Shown: positions 1 through 6,142 of the stretch, piece after piece
Layout: every line of letters begins with the position of its first letter
Numbering within the stretch: position 1 is the first letter of the stretch
DNA from: Bacillota bacterium
GTDB lineage: Bacteria; Bacillota; Clostridia; Oscillospirales; Acutalibacteraceae
Assembly: GCA_030705695.1 (NCBI GenBank)
Contig: JAUZPX010000052.1
Span: 1-12,677, forward strand
Length of the DNA: 12,677 nt
Direction: 5' to 3'
The notes under the pieces: model-generated
Databases searched by the model: none
The model's input: the letters and a program-made list of their open reading frames with translations, nothing else
What the model was told of the DNA's origin: nothing
Position numbers and translations under genes: made by a program

Positions 1-1260
1 AGTATTGATTTTTCAAAGTTGGAGATTCAGCCGGGTGATAATCCGCCCATACCGTTTTCTTATGATACAGATAGCCTGCCTAATGCAACAGAACCATGTT
101 ATATCTCTTGGACAAATGAAGAAACAAAGCGCATTATTCTTGAAAACATACACCGTTCACCGCTATATTCAGGTAAAATTGAAGGTGTAGGTCCAAGATA
201 TTGTCCAAGCATTGAAGATAAGATCGTTCGATTTGCCGATAAGGAACGGCATCAGCTGTTTATTGAGCCTTGCGGTCTTGATACCGAAGAAATGTATTTG
301 CAAGGTATGTCATCGTCATTACCCGAGGATGTGCAAATTGCTTTTTATCATTCCATTCCTGGATTAGAAAATGCCGTTATCATGCGGCCTGCTTATGCAA
401 TAGAATATGATTGTGTCGATCCTTTACAGCTTTTTGCAACGCTGGAATTTCAGGACTTACGTGGATTATACGGAGCAGGTCAGTTTAACGGAAGCTCCGG
501 CTATGAAGAAGCAGCTGCACAAGGGCTTGTGGCAGGTATTAATGCCGCACGTCAGTCGCAAGGGAAAGAATCTTTTATTCTTGACAGAGCAAGCTCATAT
601 ATCGGTACATTAATTGACGATCTTGTAACAAAAGGGGCAAATGACCCTTACCGTATGATGACTTCTCGAAGCGAATATCGTCTTATTCTGCGTCAGGACA
701 ATGCCGATATGCGTTTAACGCCGCTTGGCCGTGAGATTGGTTTGATTACCGATCACAGATGGAATAGCTTTTTATTAAAAAAAGAGGCGATTGAAAAAGA
801 GATTGTGCGCCTAAAGACTACTGTTATTCAGCCATCAGATGAAATAAATGCAATAAATGTTTCACGTGAAACATCGGAGATAACAACAGCAACAAAACTT
901 ATTGAATTGCTTCGTCGCCCGCAATTGTCATATGCTGATTTAGCACTTGTTGACAAAACACGTCCTCAGCTTGACCAAAATATATTTGAACAGATTGAGA
1001 TTCAAATTAAATATGAGGGGTACATTAAAAACCAACTTGAGCTTATCGAGCGCATGAGAAAGCTTGAAGAGAAAAAACTTCCAATTGATTTTGATTATAA
1101 ATTACTGCAAGGCTTACGTTTAGAAGCACAAGAAAAGCTAAATAAAGTAAGACCTCAAAATATTGGACAAGCTTCACGGATATCGGGTGTAAGCCCTGCC
1201 GATATTTCGGTATTGTTAATTTGGCTTAGCCAAAGAAATAAGCATGCAGAACATGAATGA
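1..1260 (+). CDS. mnmG: tRNA uridine-5-carboxymethylaminomethyl modification enzyme MnmG (GidA), 5' end outside window
   Basis: FAD-dependent partner of MnmE. The MnmE-MnmG complex installs the aminomethyl-type modification at C5 of the wobble uridine (U34) of tRNAs reading NNA/NNG codons, in the cytoplasm. The reading frame is open from base 1, so this is the C-terminal ~419 residues of a protein usually ~620-630 long. The N-terminal Rossmann glycine motif is missing only because of the window edge. Visible family motifs are PRYCPSIEDK, the SSSLPEDVQ block, the FAD-domain segment GLYGAGQFNGSSGYEEAAAQG, and DPYRMMTSRSEYRLILRQDNAD, which opens the helical C-terminal region. The C-terminus has the conserved RISGVSPADISVLLIWL. 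The stop overlaps ATG codons near the start of rsmG (ATGA), suggesting translational coupling. A 16-bp parS site is embedded at 858-873. No frameshift is seen. Confidence 0.97.
   Translation, partial: SIDFSKLEIQPGDNPPIPFSYDTDSLPNATEPCYISWTNEETKRIILENIHRSPLYSGKIEGVGPRYCPSIEDKIVRFADKERHQLFIEPCGLDTEEMYLQGMSSSLPEDVQIAFYHSIPGLENAVIMRPAYAIEYDCVDPLQLFATLEFQDLRGLYGAGQFNGSSGYEEAAAQGLVAGINAARQSQGKESFILDRASSYIGTLIDDLVTKGANDPYRMMTSRSEYRLILRQDNADMRLTPLGREIGLITDHRWNSFLLKKEAIEKEIVRLKTTVIQPSDEINAINVSRETSEITTATKLIELLRRPQLSYADLALVDKTRPQLDQNIFEQIEIQIKYEGYIKNQLELIERMRKLEEKKLPIDFDYKLLQGLRLEAQEKLNKVRPQNIGQASRISGVSPADISVLLIWLSQRNKHAEHE
858..873. promoter_or_regulatory. parS: parS centromere site inside mnmG
   Basis: TGTTTCACGTGAAACA is a perfect 16-bp palindrome and an exact match to the consensus ParB/Spo0J binding site; one more base pairs on each side. 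It occupies the third base of an Asn codon and the codons for Val-Ser-Arg-Glu-Thr in a variable, probably surface, part of MnmG. Known role: ParB loads here, spreads as a CTP-dependent clamp, and organises and segregates the origin region. Confidence 0.95.
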
Positions 1261-1280
1261 TGATGGAATTGGGTGAAAAT

Positions 1281-1994
1281 ATGTCTGACTTTGTCGAATA
1301 TCTTGTAAATAACGCAAGAGAAATCGGAATTGAGCTAAACGAAAAAGAAGTCGAGAGCTACTACACATACTATCAGCTTTTGCTTTATTGGAATAAGCAA
1401 ATGAATTTAACGGCTATTACAGAGCAAAATGATGTAATTATTAAGCATTTTATCGATAGCATTGCTATATTAAAGCATGTATACATTCCAAATGGAGCAA
1501 AAGTTATTGACGTAGGAACAGGAGCAGGCTTTCCTGGGATTCCTCTTTTAATTGTTCGGCCTGATATTAAGTTAACGTTGCTTGATAGCCTAAACAAACG
1601 GCTTATATTTTTAAAAGAAGTATGCGAAAGACTTGCAGTAAAGGCTGAAATCGTTCATAGCAGGGCAGAGGAATCAGGGCATTCAGATATTTTTCGTGAA
1701 AAATTTAATATTTGTGTGTCTCGTGCAGTGGCACCGATGAATGTTTTATCTGAATACGTTCTTCCTTATGCGAAAGTTGGAGGAACATTCATTGCAATGA
1801 AAGGGCCGGGTGCCGAAGAAGAAATGCAAAAAGCACAAACTGCTGTAAAACTTCTTGGAGGAGAATTAACGGGAATCGAGAAGTTTCTTCTTCCAGATGA
1901 ATCAGAGCGTTCAGTTATAATTATAAAGAAAATTGAACCTACACCGCAAAAATACCCTCGATTAGGTGCAAAAATTTCAAAAAAACCGTTATAA
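1281..1994 (+). CDS. rsmG: 16S rRNA (guanine-527-N7)-methyltransferase RsmG (GidB)
   Basis: SAM-dependent methyltransferase that makes m7G527 in 16S rRNA of the small ribosomal subunit. Loss is known to give low-level streptomycin resistance in several bacteria. Family motifs are WNKQMNLTAIT, KHFIDSI and the SAM-binding loop VIDVGTGAGFPGIPL, followed by the acidic strand TLLDSLNKR. The length of ~237 residues is usual for Firmicutes. I chose the ATG at 1281 because GGGTGA lies just upstream and the product then starts like relatives (MSDFVEYL). Three tandem ATGs at 1257, 1260 and 1263 are in frame and overlap the mnmG stop, so a 245-residue form starting at 1257 by coupled translation is possible. 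It is in operon with mnmG and is followed by a strong terminator. Confidence 0.96.
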   Translation: MSDFVEYLVNNAREIGIELNEKEVESYYTYYQLLLYWNKQMNLTAITEQNDVIIKHFIDSIAILKHVYIPNGAKVIDVGTGAGFPGIPLLIVRPDIKLTLLDSLNKRLIFLKEVCERLAVKAEIVHSRAEESGHSDIFREKFNICVSRAVAPMNVLSEYVLPYAKVGGTFIAMKGPGAEEEMQKAQTAVKLLGGELTGIEKFLLPDESERSVIIIKKIEPTPQKYPRLGAKISKKPL

Positions 1995-2039
1995 GCATAA
2001 CATTAATCCCAATAATCGTAATATTGATTTGAATCTTCC

Positions 2040-2081
2040 AAATTCGGCAACGCAGTATTTTTAAGGCGTTGCCGAATTTTA
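2040..2081 (+). terminator. Rho-independent terminator after rsmG
   Basis: A perfect 14-bp stem (2040-2053 with 2066-2079, core CGGCAACGC) has a 12-nt loop and ends in TTTT. It closes the mnmG-rsmG transcription unit. The rest of the 315-bp gap (1995-2309) is very AT-rich, with only the candidate noc promoter visible near its end. Confidence 0.85.
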
Positions 2082-2240
2082 ATATCAAAATATAGTGTAA
2101 GATCATTATATTAATAGCATATTCTGTAATTGAGTTTAAAAATATTTTTTAAATTGTATTAAAAAATAGTAAGTTTTATTACAAAGTTGCAATAAAAATC
2201 AATGGTTAAGACATAAAAAACTAAAAAACGAGCCTAAACA

Positions 2241-2273
2241 TTGACAAACTTTGGCAAAAGAATGGTGTATACT
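2241..2273 (+). promoter_or_regulatory. Candidate noc promoter
   Basis: A perfect TTGACA at 2241-2246 and TATACT at 2268-2273 lie upstream of noc, but their spacing is 21 bp, longer than the usual 16-19. The -35 is part of a direct repeat, TTGACAAA then TTGGCAAA, with 10-bp period (2241-2248 and 2251-2258). This could be a helix-phased regulator site instead. Either way noc appears to have its own promoter, since a terminator separates it from rsmG. Confidence 0.4.
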
Positions 2274-2309
2274 AACATTAACAAATAAAGACAAGCAGGT
2301 GATGGAGAA

Positions 2310-3143
2310 TTGGCTTTCTTAACAAAAGAAGAAAACAAGGTGCTTGATATTCCGATTCTTCAAATTCGCCCAAATAAAACGCAGCCCCGCCAATATTTTA
2401 ATGAAGAAGAACTAAAAAACCTTGCTCAAAGCATTGCGGCAAACGGAATTCTTCAGCCGCTTACCGTACGGCGAATCAGCCAAAATGAATATGAGTTAAT
2501 TGCAGGAGAACGTCGTTTGCGAGCAGCTGTCATGGCAGGATTTATAAAAGTGCCTTGTATTTTAGTAAAATGCAACGATAAAGAATCAGCCGTATTTGCG
2601 CTTCTTGAAAATCTTCAGCGTTCCGATCTTGGTATGTTTGAAGAAGCAAGGGGAATAAACCGTCTCATTAACAAATGCGGTCTAACACAAGAACAAGCGG
2701 CATCGCAGCTTGGTAAAAAGCAATCAACTGTGGCAAATAAACTCCGTCTCTTAAAGCTTACATATGAAGAACAGGATTGGATAATTCAGTCTGGACTCAC
2801 AGAACGGCATGCAAGGGCTCTTTTAAAGATAGATAATATAGATTTGCGTAAAGAAATTATGAGCAAAATTATAGCAGATTCTTTAAACGTTAGTCAAACC
2901 GATCAGCTTGTTGAGCAAATGCTAGCGCCGGCCGCTGAAAAAAGAGACGGAAGAGCAAAAACAATTGTTGTTAAAGATATTAGAATTTTTCTAAATACAA
3001 TAAATAAAGCGGTAGATACTATGAGGCTTTCGGGTATAGATGCATACAGTAAAAAGGAAGAAACAGAGGATTATATTGAATATACGGTGAAAATTCCGAA
3101 ATCGTGTGCATTTAAACACCGCTCAACGTCAAATTCAGCATGA
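2310..3143 (+). CDS. noc: Nucleoid occlusion protein Noc (ParB family)
   Basis: ParB-family CTP-dependent DNA clamp. In B. subtilis Noc binds NBS sites and blocks FtsZ-ring assembly over the nucleoid. The N-terminal CTPase domain carries IAGERRLRA (about 64-72) and ENLQR (100-104). A helix-turn-helix domain follows (about 125-172), then a C-terminal dimerisation part ending in EYTVKIPK, as in Noc. Residues known to switch ParB from parS to NBS specificity are all Noc-type here: Gln138, Lys144 and Lys149 in KKQSTVANKLRLLKL, and Arg166 in TERHARAL. It lies directly after rsmG, the usual noc position. The TTG start is preceded by AGGTGATGGAG. The frame is closed by a stop 24 bases upstream without another start, so the B. 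subtilis-type N-terminal membrane-binding amphipathic helix appears to be missing. At 277 residues the length is normal. Confidence 0.9.
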   Translation: MAFLTKEENKVLDIPILQIRPNKTQPRQYFNEEELKNLAQSIAANGILQPLTVRRISQNEYELIAGERRLRAAVMAGFIKVPCILVKCNDKESAVFALLENLQRSDLGMFEEARGINRLINKCGLTQEQAASQLGKKQSTVANKLRLLKLTYEEQDWIIQSGLTERHARALLKIDNIDLRKEIMSKIIADSLNVSQTDQLVEQMLAPAAEKRDGRAKTIVVKDIRIFLNTINKAVDTMRLSGIDAYSKKEETEDYIEYTVKIPKSCAFKHRSTSNSA

Positions 3144-3226
3144 CGTAATTTTCCATGAGCAAGGAGTTGCTCCCCAAATAAGATTATGACTTACCCACTC
3201 ATACCCATTTCCTTATCTGACCCCTG

Positions 3227-3265
3227 TTAAAGGCTGTGCGATAACGCACGGCCTTTAACGCATTT
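3227..3265 (+). terminator. Probable terminator after noc
   Basis: A 14-bp stem (3227-3240 with 3245-3258, one G-U pair) is closed by an ATAA loop, and a short T-run (ATTTTT) begins a few bases later. It is the first strong hairpin after noc. A smaller 6-bp hairpin, GAGCAA/TTGCTC, lies at 3157-3172. Apart from these, the parS palindrome and the next promoter, I see nothing in 3144-3462. Confidence 0.65.
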
Positions 3266-3275
3266 TTAAAACAAG

Positions 3276-3309
3276 AAGCACAAATGTTTCACGTGAAACA
3301 TTTGTGCTT
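3276..3309. promoter_or_regulatory. parS: parS site within a 34-bp perfect palindrome
   Basis: The 16-bp consensus parS (3285-3300, TGTTTCACGTGAAACA) is the centre of a perfect palindrome extended by 9 bp on each side (AAGCACAAA and its complement). It lies in non-coding DNA between noc and the ROK kinase. The core is identical to the site in mnmG, about 2.4 kb away. Paired parS sites here indicate that the segment is near the replication origin. Confidence 0.95.
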
Positions 3310-3402
3310 GCACAATATATTGTATGAATTAAATATTTAAACTCAATATATTCTATATATAAATAGTAATATTAAAAACTCTTTGAAAAATATAAAATAC
3401 TC

Positions 3403-3431
3403 TTTATTGAATGAAATGGGTGTGTTATAAT
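3403..3431 (+). promoter_or_regulatory. Promoter of the ROK kinase gene
   Basis: A perfect TATAAT at 3426-3431 is preceded by TGT (3423-3425), making an extended -10. The -35 at 17-bp spacing is poor (TTTATT, 3403-3408), as is common with an extended -10. It ends about 30 bases before the chosen start. Confidence 0.65.
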
Positions 3432-3462
3432 AAAAAATAACAACGTGAAAAGAGGAAATATG

Positions 3463-4419
3463 ATGTATCATATAGGAATTGACTTAGGTGGAACAAACAT
3501 AGTCGCCGGTGTGGTAGACGATAACTATAAAATTCTTGCAAAAGCAGACTGTAAAACGGCTGTGCCTCGTCCAGAAACAGATATTTGTGATTCTATGGCT
3601 TCTGTAGCGAAGAAAGCGGCGGAAAAAGCAGGAATAACGATGGATCAGGTTGATTGCATCGGAATAGGTGTGCCCGGAGCAGTAAATCCTAAAACAGGTG
3701 TGGTTGAATATTCTGCAAATCTTTTCTTTCACAACTGGGAAATTGTAAAGATGATGGAAGAACGTCTTGACAATGAAATTATTATAGAAAACGATGCTAA
3801 CGCTGCAGCTTACGGAGAATATCTTGCAGGAGCGGCAAAAGGCGCAAAAAATGCAATTGCAATTACAATAGGAACAGGCGTTGGTGCCGGAATTATAATA
3901 AACGGGAAAATTTATAGCGGTTCAAACTATGCAGGAGCGGAAATGGGACATATGGTCATAGTATTTGACGGTAAAGAGTGCGCCTGTGGTAGAAAAGGCT
4001 GCTTTGAAACATATGCCTCGGCAACTGGACTTATTGCTATGACAAAAGAAGCTATTCTCGGCGAGCGCCCTGATTTCTCTTACATGCTTAAGCTCTGCAG
4101 TGGCGATATCAATAAAGTCAGTGGTATAACGGCGTTTAGAGCAATGAAAGACGGCGACTCTATGGGAAAAGCCGTCGTCGATAAATTTATAAGTTATCTT
4201 GCTTGCGGAATAACGAATGCAATTAATATTTTTCAACCTGATGTCTTGTGCATAGGCGGAGGAGTAAGCCGTGAGGGCGAAACTTTGCTTGCACCGTTGC
4301 GCACGATTATCGAGCAGGAGCGTTACACCAAGCATAACGATAAACAAACACAAATTTGCGTTGCAAGCCTCGGTAACGATGCAGGAATCATCGGCGCAGC
4401 ATTTTTACATAAAAACTGA
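3463..4419 (+). CDS. ROK-family sugar kinase, probable glucokinase
   Basis: ATP-dependent cytoplasmic sugar kinase, most likely phosphorylating glucose to glucose-6-phosphate. The N-terminus has the phosphate-binding motif IGIDLGGTN. The catalytic Asp is in ENDANAAAYGEY, and a second glycine-rich ATP motif is TIGTGVGAGII. The ROK signature GAEMGHM is followed by the zinc cluster CACGRKGC. There is no N-terminal helix-turn-helix, so it is a kinase and not a ROK repressor. At 318 residues the length is typical. Start choice: ATG 3463 has AGAGGA six bases upstream and gives MYHIGIDLGG. ATG 3460 and GTG 3445 are in frame, but the first is too close to the ribosome-binding site and the second has none. 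Substrate specificity within ROK kinases cannot be settled from sequence, so ManNAc or allose kinase is not excluded. Its stop codon abuts the stop of the convergent gene. Confidence 0.9.
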   Translation: MYHIGIDLGGTNIVAGVVDDNYKILAKADCKTAVPRPETDICDSMASVAKKAAEKAGITMDQVDCIGIGVPGAVNPKTGVVEYSANLFFHNWEIVKMMEERLDNEIIIENDANAAAYGEYLAGAAKGAKNAIAITIGTGVGAGIIINGKIYSGSNYAGAEMGHMVIVFDGKECACGRKGCFETYASATGLIAMTKEAILGERPDFSYMLKLCSGDINKVSGITAFRAMKDGDSMGKAVVDKFISYLACGITNAINIFQPDVLCIGGGVSREGETLLAPLRTIIEQERYTKHNDKQTQICVASLGNDAGIIGAAFLHKN

Positions 4420-5106
4420 TTATATTGTTTTTCCGGTTAAAAACTCAATCGATCGCTCAATGCTATCCTTTACAGCTTCAACATCACATCCGCTGTTTTT
4501 ATAATCGTAAGAACCGCAAAAAGCGGCGATATCTTCTCGAAGCTTTTTTAAAACTCTTCCGGAAATTGTAGCTGTTGTGCTGTAAAATTCCGGGAGAATT
4601 TTTGATGAAACCCCTTTATTAATTGCTCCATCCATTAACCAAACATAATGGGAAAGACAAAATGTCTCTTGTTCTGAATACAATGCTTTAAAATCAGGGT
4701 CGCTCTGCCATTTCGAGAAAATTATTGAGCGCATATGCTCCATTTCTTTTTCGATTTTTTCACAGATAAAACAGGATTTTTGAACAGCATTTAATTCAGT
4801 AATTTGCTTTTTGTCGGGCTTCCCTTTTATATTTAAAGGAAGATATTTTTCCTGAATCTCGTCAAGATGGCTTTGAACAAGCAGACCGTTCGGAAGTCGC
4901 TTTCCAGTTGTCAGCATTTTTTGAAAATGCGAGAAGCAAAAGCCTTTTTCGTTCGTTTTTATACGAACATCTGGCTCCATCATAGCTGAACCTGTAATAT
5001 ATTCAACGCCTCGTGCTTCCAGCATATCATGCATACGGCAGATAGGGCAGCCGTCTTTCGGAAGAAAAACGTCATTAATCGGTATAATGCAAATATCTTC
5101 CCGCAT
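4420..5106 (-). CDS. Cys-rich protein of unknown function, DUF6062-like
   Basis: A soluble 228-residue protein with no signal peptide or membrane segment; function not known. I recognise it as resembling the clostridial family labelled DUF6062 (from memory, not checked). What stands out is an internal duplication. Half 1 has C20-P-I-C23 and, 33 residues on, C57-F-S-H60. Half 2 has C112-F-I-C115 and, 34 residues on, C150-L-S-H153. Each half thus offers three Cys and one His with near-identical spacing, consistent with two zinc- or other metal-binding sites. A lysine-rich linker (about 92-105) joins them. The ATG has AGAAGGGGAT upstream on this strand. It is divergent from the glycosylase gene with an 83-bp gap, and convergent with the ROK kinase with no gap. 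Conserved Cys/His pairs could also serve redox or haem chemistry. Confidence 0.85.
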   Translation of the reverse strand: MREDICIIPINDVFLPKDGCPICRMHDMLEARGVEYITGSAMMEPDVRIKTNEKGFCFSHFQKMLTTGKRLPNGLLVQSHLDEIQEKYLPLNIKGKPDKKQITELNAVQKSCFICEKIEKEMEHMRSIIFSKWQSDPDFKALYSEQETFCLSHYVWLMDGAINKGVSSKILPEFYSTTATISGRVLKKLREDIAAFCGSYDYKNSGCDVEAVKDSIERSIEFLTGKTI

Positions 5107-5124
5107 AAAATCCCCTTCTTCTTT

Positions 5125-5154
5125 TTGATTATCAATTTTAACACAAAATAAAAT
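5125..5154 (+). promoter_or_regulatory. Candidate promoter for the DNA glycosylase
   Basis: TTGATT (5125-5130) and TAAAAT (5149-5154) with 18-bp spacing lie in the 83-bp divergent gap. The stretch is so AT-rich that chance matches are likely. A promoter for the leftward gene must also be in this gap, but I cannot place it with confidence. Confidence 0.35.
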
Positions 5155-5189
5155 AAATTAACAGACTAATTTAAAAAGCGGAGAGTAAA

Positions 5190-6032
5190 ATGTCAGAAAT
5201 AAGAATAAAATTAGCGGAAAATGACGAACTTAACCTAAGAGAAACGCTTGACTGCGGTCAAAGCTTTCGTTGGACAGAAAACGCTGACGGAACATTTAGC
5301 GGAGTTGCATTTGGGCAATATGTTATTGCAAGCATGGAAAATAATACGCTTATTATAAATAGTCTTAAAGAAAATAATGAAGTAAATGAAAAAAATGAAC
5401 GGCTTTGGGCTTATTATTTTGATTTAAACTTAAATTACGGTGATATCAAAGAAAATCTAAGCTGTATTCATCCGATAATGAAAAATGCGGCGGAGTTTGC
5501 CCCCGGAATTCGCATTTTAAACCAGGAGCCATGGGAAGCCCTGTGCTCTTTTATTATTTCTCAGAACAACAATATTAAGCGTATAAAAGGAATTGTTAAT
5601 CGTTTTTGTACAAATTTCGGCGACGATTTAGGCGAAAACCTTTATTCGTTTCCGACGGCTAAGAAAATCAGCGCATTATCCGAAAGCGATTTATCTGTAC
5701 TCGGTGCAGGGTATCGTTCAGAATATCTTATTGATGCTGCTCAAAAAACAGTAACAGGAGAACTAAATTTAAAAGAAATCAAAGCAATGCCTATTGCAGA
5801 AGCAAGGCAAGAGCTGCAAAAAGTCAAAGGAATAGGACCAAAAGTTGCAGATTGCGTATTGCTTTACGGAATGCACAGGCTTGAATGCTTTCCGATGGAC
5901 GTATGGATGAAACGTGCAATGGCAACTTTGTTTCCGTCAATGTCGCCCGAGGATTTTGGTGAATACGCAGGAATCGCACAGCAATATATATTTCATTACA
6001 GCAGAATGAATACTGAGATGTTTGAAAGTTGA
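5190..6032 (+). CDS. OGG1-type 8-oxoguanine DNA glycosylase / AP lyase
   Basis: Bifunctional base-excision repair enzyme expected to remove 8-oxoguanine from DNA and nick the abasic site. The N-terminal OGG domain has the conserved GQSFRW (23-28). The HhH-GPD domain follows, with SQNNNIKRI (124-132; compare the SSNNNI element of OGG1) and GAGYRSEYL (172-180). The helix-hairpin-helix is VKGIGPKVADC, in which Lys218 is the expected Schiff-base nucleophile. FPMDVWMKRA contains the expected catalytic Asp237. At 280 residues it is like other bacterial OGG1 homologues. It lacks the iron-sulfur cysteine loop of Nth/MutY. The ATG has GGAGAG upstream. Such OGG1-like enzymes occur in clostridia alongside or instead of MutM. 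It is followed by the independent metG promoter. Confidence 0.93.
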   Translation: MSEIRIKLAENDELNLRETLDCGQSFRWTENADGTFSGVAFGQYVIASMENNTLIINSLKENNEVNEKNERLWAYYFDLNLNYGDIKENLSCIHPIMKNAAEFAPGIRILNQEPWEALCSFIISQNNNIKRIKGIVNRFCTNFGDDLGENLYSFPTAKKISALSESDLSVLGAGYRSEYLIDAAQKTVTGELNLKEIKAMPIAEARQELQKVKGIGPKVADCVLLYGMHRLECFPMDVWMKRAMATLFPSMSPEDFGEYAGIAQQYIFHYSRMNTEMFES

Positions 6033-6068
6033 TAAAAATTTTTATAAATGCAAAAATCGGCTGAACCC

Positions 6069-6098
6069 TTGCAAAATATGGCATAAAATTGGTATAAT
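6069..6098 (+). promoter_or_regulatory. Promoter of metG
   Basis: TTGCAA (6069-6074), an 18-bp spacer and TATAAT (6093-6098). The expected leader to the metG ATG is only ~40 nt, too short for a T-box or SAM riboswitch. metG here therefore looks free of the leader control common for aminoacyl-tRNA synthetase genes in Firmicutes. Confidence 0.8.
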
Positions 6099-6142
6099 AA
6101 ACCATTAAGGTAAATTAATTTTGACCAAACGGAGGAAATTAC

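Noticed and set aside
3922..4353. 143-codon open frame on the minus strand inside the ROK kinase gene
   Set aside because: It is fully covered by a clearly recognisable kinase on the other strand, and its composition does not look protein-like.
6032..6045. 14-bp palindrome of A and T after the glycosylase gene
   Set aside because: It contains no G-C pairs and would be too weak as a terminator; AT-rich palindromes of this size arise easily here.
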